From Jimgerdemannia flammicorona (lineage: Eukaryota; Mucoromycota; Endogonomycetes; Endogonales; Endogonaceae): a DNA stretch of 30,505 nucleotides. The notes beneath the pieces were generated by a model. That model was given only the letters and a program-made list of their open reading frames with translations. It was not told where the DNA came from and did not search any database. The position numbers were made by a program, and so were the translations under genes. The stretch is taken from positions 1 through 30,505 of the forward strand of contig RBNI01000484.1 in NCBI GenBank assembly GCA_003990745.1, written 5' to 3'. Positions 11,756-22,151 of the stretch are shown in pieces; within the stretch, counting starts at the first letter, position 1, and the number at the start of each line of letters is the position of its first letter.

Positions 11756-11828
11756 TCAGTATTGGGGAAAGTGCATTCACATGAATGAGATAATCCTGTC
11801 CACGTGAATACACTTTCCCTGATGCTGA
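11756..11828. repeat. Palindromic fold-back element, copy 1
   Basis: An imperfect 73 bp inverted repeat with almost no loop, centred on AATGAGATAATCCTG. The outer arms read TCAG...GGGAAAGTG and CACTTTCCC...CTGA. It shares its sequence with the elements at 22065, 25812 and 26683. It lies between the NB-ARC/TPR gene (-) and the helical fragment (+). Confidence 0.85.
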
Positions 11829-11919
11829 CATAATTGAAAAGAGGTCACATATTTTTATACTGTTATGAATCGTCTAACATATCATCTAGCCATGAACTCC
11901 AACTATGACCTGATTATGA

Positions 11920-12360
11920 TTGAATTACCACACCTTGAATGTTTTTGCCACTGCAATCACAACACCACACACACTATCGCCATGTGTCCCAATTCTGCAA
12001 TTACCAGAAATTAGTATTATCTATGCTGCCACCAGTTTGTTGACAATTAAGAACATTGATGCCTCTGTACCAATATTATACAATTTCATACTGATGATGA
12101 ATCAGTCGCAAATACCCTTGCGATGGCATTGCAATGTCACAAATCACAGGTATTGCTACAGGCATTTATGAATACAATAGCAGATATATACTGTGGCTAG
12201 AATATAAATACATTTGAACACTTCAGATCTATTATTGACAAGTGATTCACATCGTCTACAGCAGCAGCTACAATTATTCACAATTCATGAAATACTATCA
12301 GTTGGGCTGAACAGGATCTCACACAGCTGCCACAATTTTCACTATGCCATCATAAACCCA
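11920..12360 (+). pseudogene. Unidentified helical coding fragment
   Basis: A single frame of about 147 codons with four internal stops (TGA at 12169, then TAG, TAA, TAG) reads like an all-helical protein (IYAATSLLTIKNIDASVPI; RLQQQLQLFTIHEILSVGL). HEAT/armadillo-like repeats are possible, but no family is recognised. It ends 12 bases before the F-box start at 12372, in another frame, and may be part of the same gene. Confidence 0.3.
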
Positions 12361-12371
12361 TAGCAGATCGA

Positions 12372-12998
12372 ATGCCACTTCTGTGTCTGTCTACTGAACT
12401 TCTAGAGATAATAACAGAACTAGCCATAGTACAGTATACAGATTGGTGTGCGATCTTCTGATTGGCAGTAACCTGTTTGACATTCAGCGATATAGTGGGC
12501 CACATCGTGTATAACTGATATCCCATGGTTTCTCTACACCCTAAATGATTAGACTAGTTATTTAAGTTAAAGGTATGTATTAATCACCCTTTTAAATGTT
12601 ATAAATTTAAAATCTTATATCAATTTATTATATATATATTAACATAAATAATGTATTTGCAGCCAGTCACTCATTCGAGCAAGGGTTGCTGGAAATGCCA
12701 CATGACAGATATTGGGAAATTTACACCCCATGATCTCACTCATCTGATTTGCAAGATTTCTAAAACTATATAATGCACAGCATGCAAAACCTCACTGAGG
12801 CTTCAGTAGTGTTTGCACTGTTTGTTCATGCGCGATCTTGACCACTTTTCATGCAACCAATGATGACAAGGAGACAGCATGATTTGCAAGAAATGTTGGG
12901 TTGATTTGAATCCAAAACATAGTAATTGGTACAGCAATGAAGCATGAATACGGGGTACAGAAACAGATATATTTTCTGAATGGGATAACTATATATAA
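12372..12998 (+). pseudogene. F-box protein with CxxC zinc-binding region
   Basis: The ATG at 12372 opens MPLLCLSTELLEIITELAI, an F-box-like helix pair (LSTELLEII...L...DW). The frame then crosses a canonical intron (12573-12662) and continues in phase. It becomes cysteine-rich, with C-x2-C pairs GCWKCH, CTACK, CLHC and CKKCW over about 90 codons, spaced as in zinc ribbons or knuckles. Internal stops number nine (six TGA, two TAG, one TAA) with no frameshift, ending in TAA at 12996-12998. The combination of an N-terminal F-box and C-terminal zinc pairs is not one I can name. Function is inferred only as far as ubiquitin-ligase adaptor plus zinc binding. Confidence 0.45.
12573..12662 (+). other. 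Candidate intron, 90 nt
   Basis: AAG|GTATGT at the 5' end and ATTTGCAG at the 3' end flank an AT-rich interval. Removing it keeps the F-box frame in phase with the CxxC region downstream. Confidence 0.6.
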
Positions 12999-13093
12999 TG
13001 ATATGTTATCTCATGATAGTGAAAAATTTTCCCTTTGGGCAAATAGAGTCATAGATTTACAAATTATGTTAATTTATAAAAATTAGAAGCAAT

Positions 13094-14020
13094 ATGCAAA
13101 AGCGGATTACAGTGTTATATATAACTACACTGATGTTGCTACTGTATCTCATGAACACACTCCCAGTTGAGCTCTTTTTTGAAATTGTATTGTACTGTAC
13201 TTTTTTGAGTGACACTAGAGCCTTTTGGTCTATATGTAAAAAGGCGTTCTGTGCTATGTGTCACAGACTGGCCAGATATGTTTACTACTGATATAGTGGT
13301 GCACTTTGCTGTACTGTGAACGACCTGCCAGCATTATTCGACAAATATACTACACACTTGCTCAGGACACTTTGTATACCATGTAACAAACCGCTGCTGG
13401 ACTTTGTGATAAAAACAGATAATGTATATATGACGTGTGTCCTGGGCACACAGCTCGAACTCTCAGCAATGGTCAATGTCGGCAATGAGGTCAGACAGCA
13501 GATGCTACACCAAACGGTGATCCAACAGAATGCATTAATAACTGCACTATTGATAAATGAATTTGGCGCTGACATCAACACATAGGATTTATATGACTAG
13601 ATGGCGCTATATCAAGCTGTAGTCATAAATAACCCATGCTGCTCGGTGCTGCTCCTTCAATCCCCAAATATAGATATAAATGCATGCAATATATGTAGAT
13701 ATAGTATGCTACACATGATGATAGCTACAGGACAAACAGAGCAGATGCACCAGCTGTGTATACACCCAGATATCAATATCAACACAGTCAACTATTTAGA
13801 GATGGTGGTCAGTGCAGTGTGTCACAAGCCCAACTGTATCCAGATAGGTTAATTCAGCAACTTATTAATATCTACCAATATTTGCATCTAGACTACTATA
13901 GACTTGTATATATAAATATAATACTTATAATATAACCAATTGTGGCTATTATTGTGTCATCAGACAAGTGATATAAACCCTATTTATGATCGAAGCCCTA
14001 CAGCTTTGTTCATCCCCACC
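13094..14020 (+). pseudogene. F-box/ankyrin-repeat gene
   Basis: The frame starts MQKRITVLYITT and carries an F-box-like segment (NTLPVELFFEIVLYC, about 13155). It continues past a TGA (13289-13291) to ankyrin repeats from about 13380. The clearest repeat is FGADINT-TAG-DLYD-TAG-MALYQAVV (13562-13624): ankyrin repeats usually read N-x-Q-D-x-x-G-Q-T-A-L here, so both TAGs (13583, 13598) fall where Gln is common. Another repeat follows (PNIDINACNICRYSMLHMM, HPDININTVNYLEM). A TAA comes at 13850 and further stops thereafter, but the same frame still gives ankyrin-like YDRSPTALF near 13985. No frameshift is needed across about 300 codons. F-box/ankyrin proteins would act as ubiquitin-ligase adaptors. 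Confidence 0.65.
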
Positions 14021-14900
14021 ATGATTCAGACCATACTATAAACATCACCCAAGTTCATCAACTTCATCAAACGGCTAGTCAAACACATCGATCTATCTAT
14101 GGAGTTCATTGCAGATGATTTTTATGATTTCGCCCAGGCCTTTATAGGGCTGTCGCTGAAGCCGTACTTGGGGAATATGATCTCAACAAACTAGGTGTGT
14201 GTATTGCAGTTAAACCTAAGGATAGTGGCCCATTACTAAGATCATACATACTTGTGGGTCATAGAATTTTGAACTAGTTGGCGACACAGCGCTAGGCCTC
14301 AGTGCTACTCTATAGTTGATAAAACAATTTCCCTAAGAAGACGTTGGCCATTTGACTACTCAAAAGCAATATATGATTGGCAATAGGATGGGGGTGTTGA
14401 AGCTGGCAGATTACTTCAAACTGAATGACTTCGTAATCAGTAGCATGGGACTAAGGGGAAAAAAGCAAATACTGAATATAATAGAAAGCCTAATTAGCGT
14501 GATGCAGGAGTGATATGACTTCGATTTTGTTGACCACTTTCTATCGCCTCTCTTTGACATGATGGCAGAGGATTGGTTTAATGAGTATTCTCTGTATGGT
14601 GTCAGCAATGATGACATGGATCCCAACCAGACATCCTGCTCCGACCTCGAACAGTACATACTACACCATCCAACATATAAACTTGGTATATTGTCTATTG
14701 ATGCAAGACAGACTGGTAGAGGGAATTGTATACAATGGGCTGCCACTGTGAAATTCACACTCAACAAGTCCACAGACTTGCTACAGTCTGCCCAGACCAC
14801 TAAAAAGTAATAAGCCGAGGACACCATCTGCAGACATATGCTTAAAGCTTTGCAGAACTATTCTTTAGTAGACACAAACAAGCAAACTCATGTTAATTGA
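14021..14900 (+). pseudogene. Ribonuclease III with dsRNA-binding domain
   Basis: RNase III cleaves double-stranded RNA in rRNA/snRNA maturation or RNA silencing. The nuclease signature reads FELVGDTALGLSATL (about 14267-14312; family LEFLGDAVL). FP-x-EDVGHLTTQKQ (LT..R block), LADYFKLNDFVISS, GLRGKKQILNIIESLI (family KiLADvfEALIGA, with the Asp apparently lost) and YDFDFVDHFLSPLF follow. A dsRBD comes next (HPTYKLGILS, WAATVKF), then its last helix AEDTICRHMLKALQ, which lies beyond two tandem TAA codons (14808-14813). Other stops are TAG 14313, TAA 14334 and TGA 14511. Frame changes occur near 14140-14150 and 14260-14270. The 5' boundary with the ankyrin gene is uncertain. One nuclease domain is visible, so Rnt1/Pac1-like rather than a complete Dicer. 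Confidence 0.7.
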
Positions 14901-14916
14901 CATATTTTATTGTACA

Positions 14917-15978
14917 TCATAATATATGTATCATAAGCATATCCACAATATTAGTTACTATAACTGAGAAATTCTCAAGTTCTATATAGTGAGGTTCAAG
15001 ACAGATGTCACTGCATGCATATATACACCCATATCAGACTAATGTGTACCATATAACAAATTCTTTAAAAATATCTGCACTGATTTGTTGTGATACACAA
15101 TCAAATCTATAGAAGGCGGTGAGTACCTGTATACACTCACTACACATCGAGATTGTCAACTGTGTTTGCATAGTTTTTAAGATTTCGAGGAATGCTCACA
15201 TATCATCATCGACAGTCGCCCGAGAGTGTAGAATACAAGCCTGGTCGAGGCCTATTCCCAGCCGACAGACTATGCCAAGCAGTGCATGTGAAGTACTATC
15301 CGAAGTAGCTTTGACAAAATATGCATTTAACTTAGACTGCAGCCATACACACTGCATCATTGCATGTAGGAATACACTCACAAACATACCTTGGGTGAGG
15401 TCATCGACTGTGTCAATGACCACCCATAGCAGTAGCTGGGTAGTGCACTAGGCCATGATGGTGTCAGAGATGCATTTAAGAGTAAACTGAACTTGAGAAC
15501 AGAAGGCATGATGTTGTGTTGCGTCTCGGATGATATTCACAACATGAGTTGGAGAGAGACTGTTGTCTTAATAGTGAATGCAAAATCGACTATGTGATAT
15601 TTGCTGAAGGGCCTGGCATTTCACACACAATATTGAAGTTGTATGGGTCACATTATTGATAACCAGTTGTATTGATGGTGAAAGAGACAGTATATTAAAT
15701 AGTACTGTTGACTGGAATGGAATTGGCTCTTCTTCTGGAATCTCACATTGGATAAGTCAGTTGTTTGTTCTGCTACGATTATCTCAAGCTTGGGGCAAAG
15801 TCACTATTGGGTCTTTTTTTGGCTGGGCCTTTTTTGGCTGAGATTTGTAGACCACCTCAGCATCTCAACACTGGGTGCATGGAATGCCCTTGTACATTTT
15901 TTTGAGAACTTTGCAGCAGAAACACACAATACTAACTGCATTTCTTCGATGAGTATTTGGGTCAACATGTGGACACAT
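14917..15978 (-). pseudogene. Zn(II)2Cys6 transcription factor, two Cys changed to Tyr
   Basis: One uninterrupted frame of 354 codons runs from an ATG at 15978 to TGA at 14917-14919. It starts with RRNAVSIVCFCCKVLKKM, an N-terminal Zn2Cys6 cluster: Cys codons at 15922, 15913, 15877 and 15868, while the third and sixth ligands are Tyr (TAC at 15892-15894 and 15847-15849). TGA at 15865-15867 follows the fifth Cys. The third-to-fourth ligand spacing is four residues, one shorter than usual. A Lys/Pro/Gln linker (SQPKKAQPKKDP) follows, then a long helical part that could be the fungal middle homology domain. Further stops are three TGA, one TAA, one TAG and one more TGA near the end, with no frameshift. 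A regulator of this kind would bind CGG triplets; this copy could not hold two zinc ions. Confidence 0.65.
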
Positions 15979-16762
15979 TTTCTTTAGTCTGTGATACAAT
16001 ATCACAGGCCATGTGTGAAATAGTAGGTTGGTTTGATGTGATCGAGTTCTGATAATATATGTTATATATATATATACCTGCTTGAGGTGTAATAAATATA
16101 TGGCTCCAATATTAGCAGACCCACTATATCAGTGACAACCTGCAATTATCTAAAATAAGTTTTGTAGAAATCTGCACCATACTCAGCTGCTGTCCTGACA
16201 TGACTGTGTCATACTATACTGTAATCCTCAAACCTCACTAGGTGATAGATACTAAGTACTGGGTGTTTATTTAGACTATATACAGACAGAACACTTGCCC
16301 TTTGGATTTGACATCTATTGTTTACAATTTTGACACATGAAATGACTACATAATATGTCTGATTTTCCAAATGAAAAGCTTATGTTACAGAAACAACACT
16401 GTATAGTATATATATATCAATTATATTAATATATATATATGTATAGTCACAATATCATATTATAAACCTGTTGTACCTACAATTTTATGATGTTGCTGAC
16501 CTATTGTCCTCAGTACTGTCTTGATATATTTGGGGTCAACTGTTGTCCTGGGTTGTTTTACGACTCATGGTCGTTTTATATGCATCATTGCCATAGTATT
16601 GTTTGGATGTAGAGCCAGAAGTCAGTGCCTTTATCTAATATAAATATAACACTGGCACTAAGTGACTTTGTTGCACCAAGACAGGTTTAGAGGAGTTGTT
16701 TGTCAAACACACTGATAATATACCAGTCGATATCTAGCACAGCAATCTATTGTGTGTATACT
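15979..16762. other. Divergent intergenic region, AT-rich, no gene seen
   Basis: It separates the Zn2Cys6 gene (-) from the unidentified plus-strand gene. It contains AT tracts at about 16055-16075 and 16408-16442. No frame looks protein-like. Confidence 0.4.
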
Positions 16763-17478
16763 ATGAAATTTATGTATGGCATTATCATTGGAAAGAGTGC
16801 ACATGGAATATAGTTGGTGCGGTATATTGAATGTCTAGTAGACATGTTATGTAAACTTACTGTTGTCAACATATTATTACCAAATGATGAAGATATCACT
16901 CTATACATCACATCTGACTTATGAACTATTATCATCATGCTAGTTTAATGGATGGTGAAATATATACTGCAATCGGTCACAAATTTAGATGCATTACAAA
17001 TAAAAGTGTATACTGGTTTGAGAGATCCTATCTGGATGCTAGATGGCTAACTACTAATAACAGAATTTTCACACTCTCCACAGATGACCTCTCACTAGTA
17101 TCAGCTACTAACATCTACATCCAGATAACAATACCATATATGGTGGCGGGGTGCCAATCTACCATGCTGGCATTGGTACCATCTGGATAGTTTGATAGTA
17201 TTGCAAGGCAGTCATCTGTGTGGTTGTTCAGTATTGCTGATAGCATGATGTGTTTTGGCTCCAATTTGCACCATAGAGAGCATTTCAATATTACCCAAAC
17301 TGTAAATGTATTTTTTGGCCTGGAGTAGGCTAATAATGTTCAATCAGTCCTATTTGCGATAGGCCAAAACTATTCCGCCTGCAGGTATGTTTTGGATAAC
17401 CCTCTGCCCATACCACTCTATCTGATCATAGTTTACAATGGATCAATAGAGGGGTTTGTAATATCACACTGTTTATAA
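16763..17478 (+). pseudogene. Unidentified degraded gene
   Basis: From an ATG at 16763 the sequence reads MKFMYGIIIGKSAHGI, then TAG, then LVRYIECLVDMLCKLTVVNI and PNDEDITLYITSDL up to TGA (about 16921). After a frame change it continues as MDGEIYTAIGHKFRCITNK, FERSYLDARWLTTNN and PYMVAGCQSTMLALVPSG, two further TAGs, and IPLYLIIVYNGSIEGFV, ending in TAA at 17476-17478. The composition (Trp-, Tyr- and beta-strand-rich) is that of a real folded protein. I cannot assign a family. The MUS81-like nuclease begins 48 bases downstream. Confidence 0.35.
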
Positions 17479-17525
17479 AAATAGAATAAAAAATTTATAC
17501 CCAAGACAGATAACTTGTCACAGTT

Positions 17526-18278
17526 ATGAACATGGTCAAGCTGGTTATTGATGTGCGTGAACGCAAAGGCACACATAGCCCAACCACCATCACTGATAGA
17601 TTTGCTCAAAATAATATAGCTGTGGAAAGACAAACCCTTGTGATGGGTGATTTTATTTTTATTGATGACAGTGAATGGGTGTTGGGGGTTGTGATCGAGC
17701 GCAAAACAGTCAACAACCTATGCTGCAGTATTGACGATGGGCATTTTGATGAACAGAGGTTTCGGCTCAGACATTCAGGCCTCTCTAGAATATTTTATAT
17801 CATTGAAGGATGGCTCAAGGAGGTGCGACTGCTGTCAGCCATTGCAACTCTCTAGGTTGCAGATGGATTCTGCATACAGCAGACTATGAGCATCAACCAT
17901 ACTGTGTGATATATTACCATGCTCTATGCCGCAATGTTGATAAACCCCCAGTCCAATATCCTGCTCATATCATATCAGTTGTTCTGTGATCAGAACAGCA
18001 AGCTGGTGTGTGCCACACCAGTTGAAGTCTACATATGGATGTTTATAACAGTTCACGGTGTGTCACATGCGAAGATGCTGGGTATCATTAGATGCTATCC
18101 ATTGCTCAAAGATCTGATGACTATATATAGTGTGATTTCTGACCAAGATATGTAGCATAAAATGCTAGCTCAAGCAATGCACCAGCTACCACACCACATC
18201 TAGAGAACCCTGCAGCCTGTCAGCAAACACATCTGCCATGCATTTTTGTCAAACTCACACAGTGTGTGCTGCGACTGA
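17526..18278 (+). pseudogene. MUS81: MUS81-type structure-specific endonuclease, ERCC4 domain
   Basis: MUS81 with its EME1/Mms4 partner cuts branched DNA at stalled forks and recombination intermediates. The frame opens directly in the ERCC4 nuclease domain: LVIDVRERKGTHSP, QTLVMGDFIFID, VVIERKTVNNLCCSIDDG, FDEQRFRLRHSGL, then ADGFCIQQT. A tandem helix-hairpin-helix part follows (FITVHGVSHAKMLGIIRCYP, then LLKDLMTIYS). The motif ERKxxxD reads ERKTVNN, so an active-site Asp is Asn. Stops are TAG 17853 (where the family has Gln before VIDGF), TGA 17907, TAG 18153 and TAG 18201; there is no frameshift over 250 codons. The N-terminal half of MUS81 is not found upstream, so this is a truncated or partial copy. 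Confidence 0.8.
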
Positions 18279-18561
18279 TTGTATATTAATATTGTGATAT
18301 TTGTGTGACAATAAATACCAAGACACAACAAGTGTACAATTGATGATTGCCAATGCTGATGATGTTGAGGAATCAATCCTCAAACCCAACTCTAGACAAT
18401 TTATACTGTAGGCAAGCAATGCATTAGCAAATAACCTGTGAAGGATAACTTACTGCGAAATGCTCTACTGCATGCTATTTGCCTTTTGATAGTTAATTAG
18501 TGGTATAGTTAGATTTGTTCCAGGCCTACTATATTGCTGTTTATATTATATCAATAAACCT
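18279..18561. other. Short spacer between convergent genes
   Basis: The MUS81-like gene (+) and LRR gene B (-) converge here. I see no coding signal or clear terminator. Confidence 0.4.
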
Positions 18562-20046
18562 CTATATCATATTTTGAGGCTTGTCATAAAATATACTCTG
18601 GTATTTAGGGGGACCCCAAAAGCATTCCCAAGTTGTATTAGTGTACTGAAATGCATATAGTCTATTTAGGACCATATCTGAGTCATTCTATGCCAACATA
18701 CAGCCAGTATTACAGAGTAGTAGTTTCAGCTGGTCAATGATAGTGCGACTAAATGTACAACCAATAACACTCAGCTTTATACTGTTGATATGCTGCCATA
18801 CATATTTGTTGACAACAATGTTGTTGCTGGTTATTGGCAGAAGGACGTTCTCTATCTGCAGCTCATGCAGGTCAAACAGCTTTGCTGTACACACTGCAAC
18901 AAAGCTGTTTGACACATTGATAAAGCTAAGTTGCAGTGTTTCAAGGTGGCAACACTTGTCCACAAACATGCAGGATATATACGTCGATAGCTATTGTGGT
19001 GTTTCTACTGACATAATACGGAGTGAGGTCAGATGAGGGCAGGTATTGGACAGTGCAATAAAAAATGTGTCATCAAATAAACTATCTCCATGAGTAATGG
19101 ACAACTCATGCAGATGGCATCCCACCATATGCTGTAGCCTGGATGGCAGCACATTGATCAGTGTGATGTAGCAAAGGTGTGGCAAGACCAGTGTATATGA
19201 CAATTGTCACCAGCAGTTTTGTCTGTTGTAGATGTCAAGCATCTGCAGATTGGTACACTAATGCGACAGTGTATTGACAAGCTGGTTGCAGAAGAGCAGA
19301 TCACAGGCCTTCAGATAGAGTGTCCGCAGATAGAACCCCATTGTCGTAAATGTTTTTACCAGCAGTTAGGGCACAATTAACAGACCCATGAGTATTAGGT
19401 GCTGAAGGTTCACGTGTATGAGTATTGCTGCAACTAGGTGTATATTATCGCTGTACAACAGCTGGACTGTGTGGACAGTTGACTGCAGTGGTGACCACCA
19501 CTACTCAGTGTGCTCTGGGTCTCCCTCGACACAGACCTCATCAAGCCTACTATAGTAGGTGAGCAACAGAGTATCGAGGGATGTGAGCTTGATAGTAATA
19601 GCACTGCTACGATATCTGTCATACACCAGCATCAACTGTTTGATCGCAGACCACATGAGGTTATTTGCAAGGAGCATCAACCCAGTAGTAAACATTGGTA
19701 TACCTGGCCCAGACTGGATGGCAAACCACACAGAGCGGATGTGGGCCAGACACACCACATTCTGCACAAGCATCACTGTCTGGCGGTCATTGGATGGACA
19801 GTTATCTAGCCCTGCTATTGTCAGGTGGAGCGTCTCCTACAGGACTGCCAATGCACACTCGCATAGCAATTGTGATGTCTGTGAGTATGCTATGAGCGAG
19901 GACTGCATCTTGTGCTTTTGCGAATAGAGATGATACACATCTTTACCATATGGCTTGTCACCCCCGGAAAACTCATCACATTTGATCCATGCAAATATAA
20001 TCAGCTATATTTTGGCCAGAAGTATTTTTTATTTTTGGCAAAATAG
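18562..20046 (-). pseudogene. F-box/leucine-rich-repeat gene B
   Basis: A single minus-strand frame of about 490 codons reads through leucine-rich repeats: LTSLDTLLLTYYSRLDEV, NLQHLILMGLL, TNLQMLDIYN, CPHLTSLRIMSVETPQ, CCHLETLQLSFINV, LFDLHELQIENVLLP. Near its 5' end CQK-stop-KILLAKI resembles the end of an F-box, with TAA (20029-20031) at the conserved Trp. Nine internal stops (six TAG, two TAA, one TGA) but no frameshift were met. The start is unclear: a separate frame, MADANDTYYPFPDYERPLLP (from 20276), could be a proline-rich first exon. A role as SCF substrate receptor is inferred from the family. Its layout parallels genes A and C, suggesting paralogues. Confidence 0.6.
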
Positions 20047-20276
20047 CACATGTGTGAACTTAACTTATATATTATATATCAGGACAATATCTTGTTGTGT
20101 AAGAAGAAGCCACAGCAGAGATTGCTGGGGAGACTGCAACCCATTTCATACAATTGGGTAGATAGATTGAACCAAAGGACAATGAGCTGTGGCAACGGCA
20201 GCAGTGGTGGTAGTGGTGGCAACAAGGGTCGTTCATAGTCTGGGAATGGGTAGTAAGTGTCATTTGCATCAGCCAT

Positions 20277-20648
20277 TGATATGGTGAGTTGTACAGTATG
20301 GTTTGATAATAATTATAACATCGATTATAATACTTATTGGAGATTCCCCACCCCTGAAACAATAACCACAAAGGTAATAGTAACAATAAGAAAGTGGTAT
20401 GTGGTCAAAGACTGAGCCACCCTTTTGTTACCACACACACAATGTGTGGTGTGCTTCTAAGATCATACAAGCCCCCTTATTGGTTGAGGGAACAGTTTTG
20501 ACAATGGCTCATAGCCAAGCTTCCCGAGGATTATCCCCCAGTACTAGTTGACATATGATGATGGTGGTGGGAACAACAAAATTAACTAATTATGGGAGTG
20601 GGTGACTGATTTAAAATAAGGTGGCTGAGCTTTTCTTCCTGTGACCAA
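20277..20648. other. Spacer, no gene seen
   Basis: It contains a small inverted repeat, ACCACACA...TGTGTGGT (about 20430-20450). No protein-like frame was found. Confidence 0.4.
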
Positions 20649-21158
20649 ATGAAATACTTCATACACATCCTCTCAAAACAACAACCAATTGAGCCTAAAA
20701 TTAATACATATGATTCTAGAAGCAGTTGCAGTAACTATCGGGCAAAGAAGACATACACCAAATACCGCACCAAATACGTAGGCCCAAGACATACAAGGGG
20801 CAGTATATGCCAGTATTGTAGAGAGAGAAAACAGAAGTGTACTCATGTCATGATGACGACAAACATCCCACCCCACAAGATTGACATATCAGCTATTATT
20901 GTTGTAAAATGTGAAAAAATTGACTAGCAAATATTTTATTTGTATATGACCAATAAAACATCATTTTATGGAGAGTACGAATGGTCCATATGTATGTTAC
21001 TTAGTATTCAATTTCTAGTTGTGCAAATTTGGTTTGTACAATTGCTGAGCAAATGCATTCTCTTTGGTAGTGGGAAGACAATAGACAACTGCAATAGCTC
21101 AGATGGGAAATGCCATGGCATGATGCTTTGCACATTCGACAGATGTTTATCTATATAA
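20649..21158 (+). pseudogene. Possible half Zn2Cys6 cluster fragment
   Basis: The frame from ATG 20649 is rich in Lys, Arg and Tyr. It contains SICQYCRERKQKCTH, which fits the first half of a Zn2Cys6 cluster (C-x2-C-x6-C with the usual basic residues). No matching second half with C-x2-C follows; it may have decayed or lie in another exon. After TAG at 20925 the same frame continues as a hydrophobic stretch (ICMLLSIQFLVVQIWFVQLL) to TAA at 21156. Both the fragment's unity and its coding nature are uncertain. Confidence 0.35.
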
Positions 21159-21181
21159 TATGCAGTTGCACATGTGCTGTC

Positions 21182-21990
21182 TCAAAATGTCATACAGATT
21201 AGCAGGAGATCCGAATAGATATTTATCGCTTCTATGATGTTATTGAGACAGTATGGGCATATCAGATTGAGTTGTAACTTGTTTATCATCACCATCAGCG
21301 ATGTCCAAGTATCTTGCATTAGGTCAATAGTGGGGTGATGTACATTTTCACACTGATTGATCTCCTCCAGAATGCAGTGACATACCATACCATCATTGTT
21401 GTCATGTACCCAAATCCAGTCTACAACACAGAGTAGTAGCATGTGTTCTGGGGTTTGAAAGGGTGCATTTTTAGCAAATAGCAGCTTGAGTGCTGCAAGC
21501 TCTAGAGTGTTGAGATTGCCAATTGCAAATACACTATCATAAAATGGATGGAGGTATGGTGTAGAATGCATGTCTGTTGTTGTCATCATCAGAGGGTAGT
21601 AGCAATCCCACCATCTTGTTGAGAAGGGATGTCAGTAAGTATTTTGACCCATTGGACAATCAGCATCTCAAGATCAAGCAACAATAGAAAATTCACTGCA
21701 CAATAGATGTTGACCGCAAGTAAGACATCTTCAGCTGGAGCCACAACTGTCCTGGTGTAGATATACTCAAACACCACCTTGAAGATCTGGGACATGATGT
21801 TCTTAAGCTTGATTCATTTCGTCACTACTTCACACATCCTACCCTGCAACATCACTTTGAAGACATCACTCATCACAGCCAGTATCACAGATATCACGAA
21901 GAGCTCCATGCCATCAGAGCATGTTATAATGACATCGTGGAACTGAACATTGTGCTGTATGCTGGCAACCTGGCTCAAAAATACATTCAT
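21182..21990 (-). pseudogene. BTB/POZ-domain protein
   Basis: From MNVFLSQVASIQHNVQFHDV the minus strand reads VIITCSDGMELFVISVILA, SDVFKVMLQGRM, then IFKVVFEYIYTRTVVAPAED and LLAVNIYCAVNFLLLLDLE: the BTB fold from its first strand to the YIYTG helix and tail. BTB proteins dimerise and often recruit CUL3 ligases. TGA at 21814-21816 falls just before IKLKNI, where BTB domains commonly have Arg (CGA to TGA). A frame change near 21589 leads into a helical C-terminal part (LLFAKNAPFQTPEHMLLLC) ending with TGA at 21182. The YTG glycine reads YTR. It is divergent from the gene at 22152, with palindrome copy 2 between. Confidence 0.7.
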
Positions 21991-22064
21991 TGTGTATTCT
22001 AATACAGTGGTGTATACTATATATATATGTGACAAAATCCATCCAAAATATATATCACATATAT

Positions 22065-22129
22065 TGTCAGAGAAAGTGCATTCATGTGGATGGGATAATC
22101 CCATCCACGTGAATGTACTTTTCCTGACA
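22065..22129. repeat. Palindromic fold-back element, copy 2
   Basis: A 65 bp near-perfect palindrome centred on GGGATAATCCC (22092-22102), with outer ends TGTCAG and CTGACA. The arms differ mainly by C/T or G/A. It lies in the short gap between the divergent BTB gene and the gene at 22152. Confidence 0.9.
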
Positions 22130-22151
22130 TCGACATCACTAATTATTAGTC

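Noticed and set aside
15196..15450. NACHT/STAND-like Walker B (LLLWVVIDTVDDL)
   Set aside because: The same frame continues without break from the Zn2Cys6 cluster and no P-loop was found upstream, so a transcription-factor helical region is more likely.
20430..20450. Small inverted repeat ACCACACA/TGTGTGGT as a regulatory site
   Set aside because: It is short, low in complexity and unique in the window.
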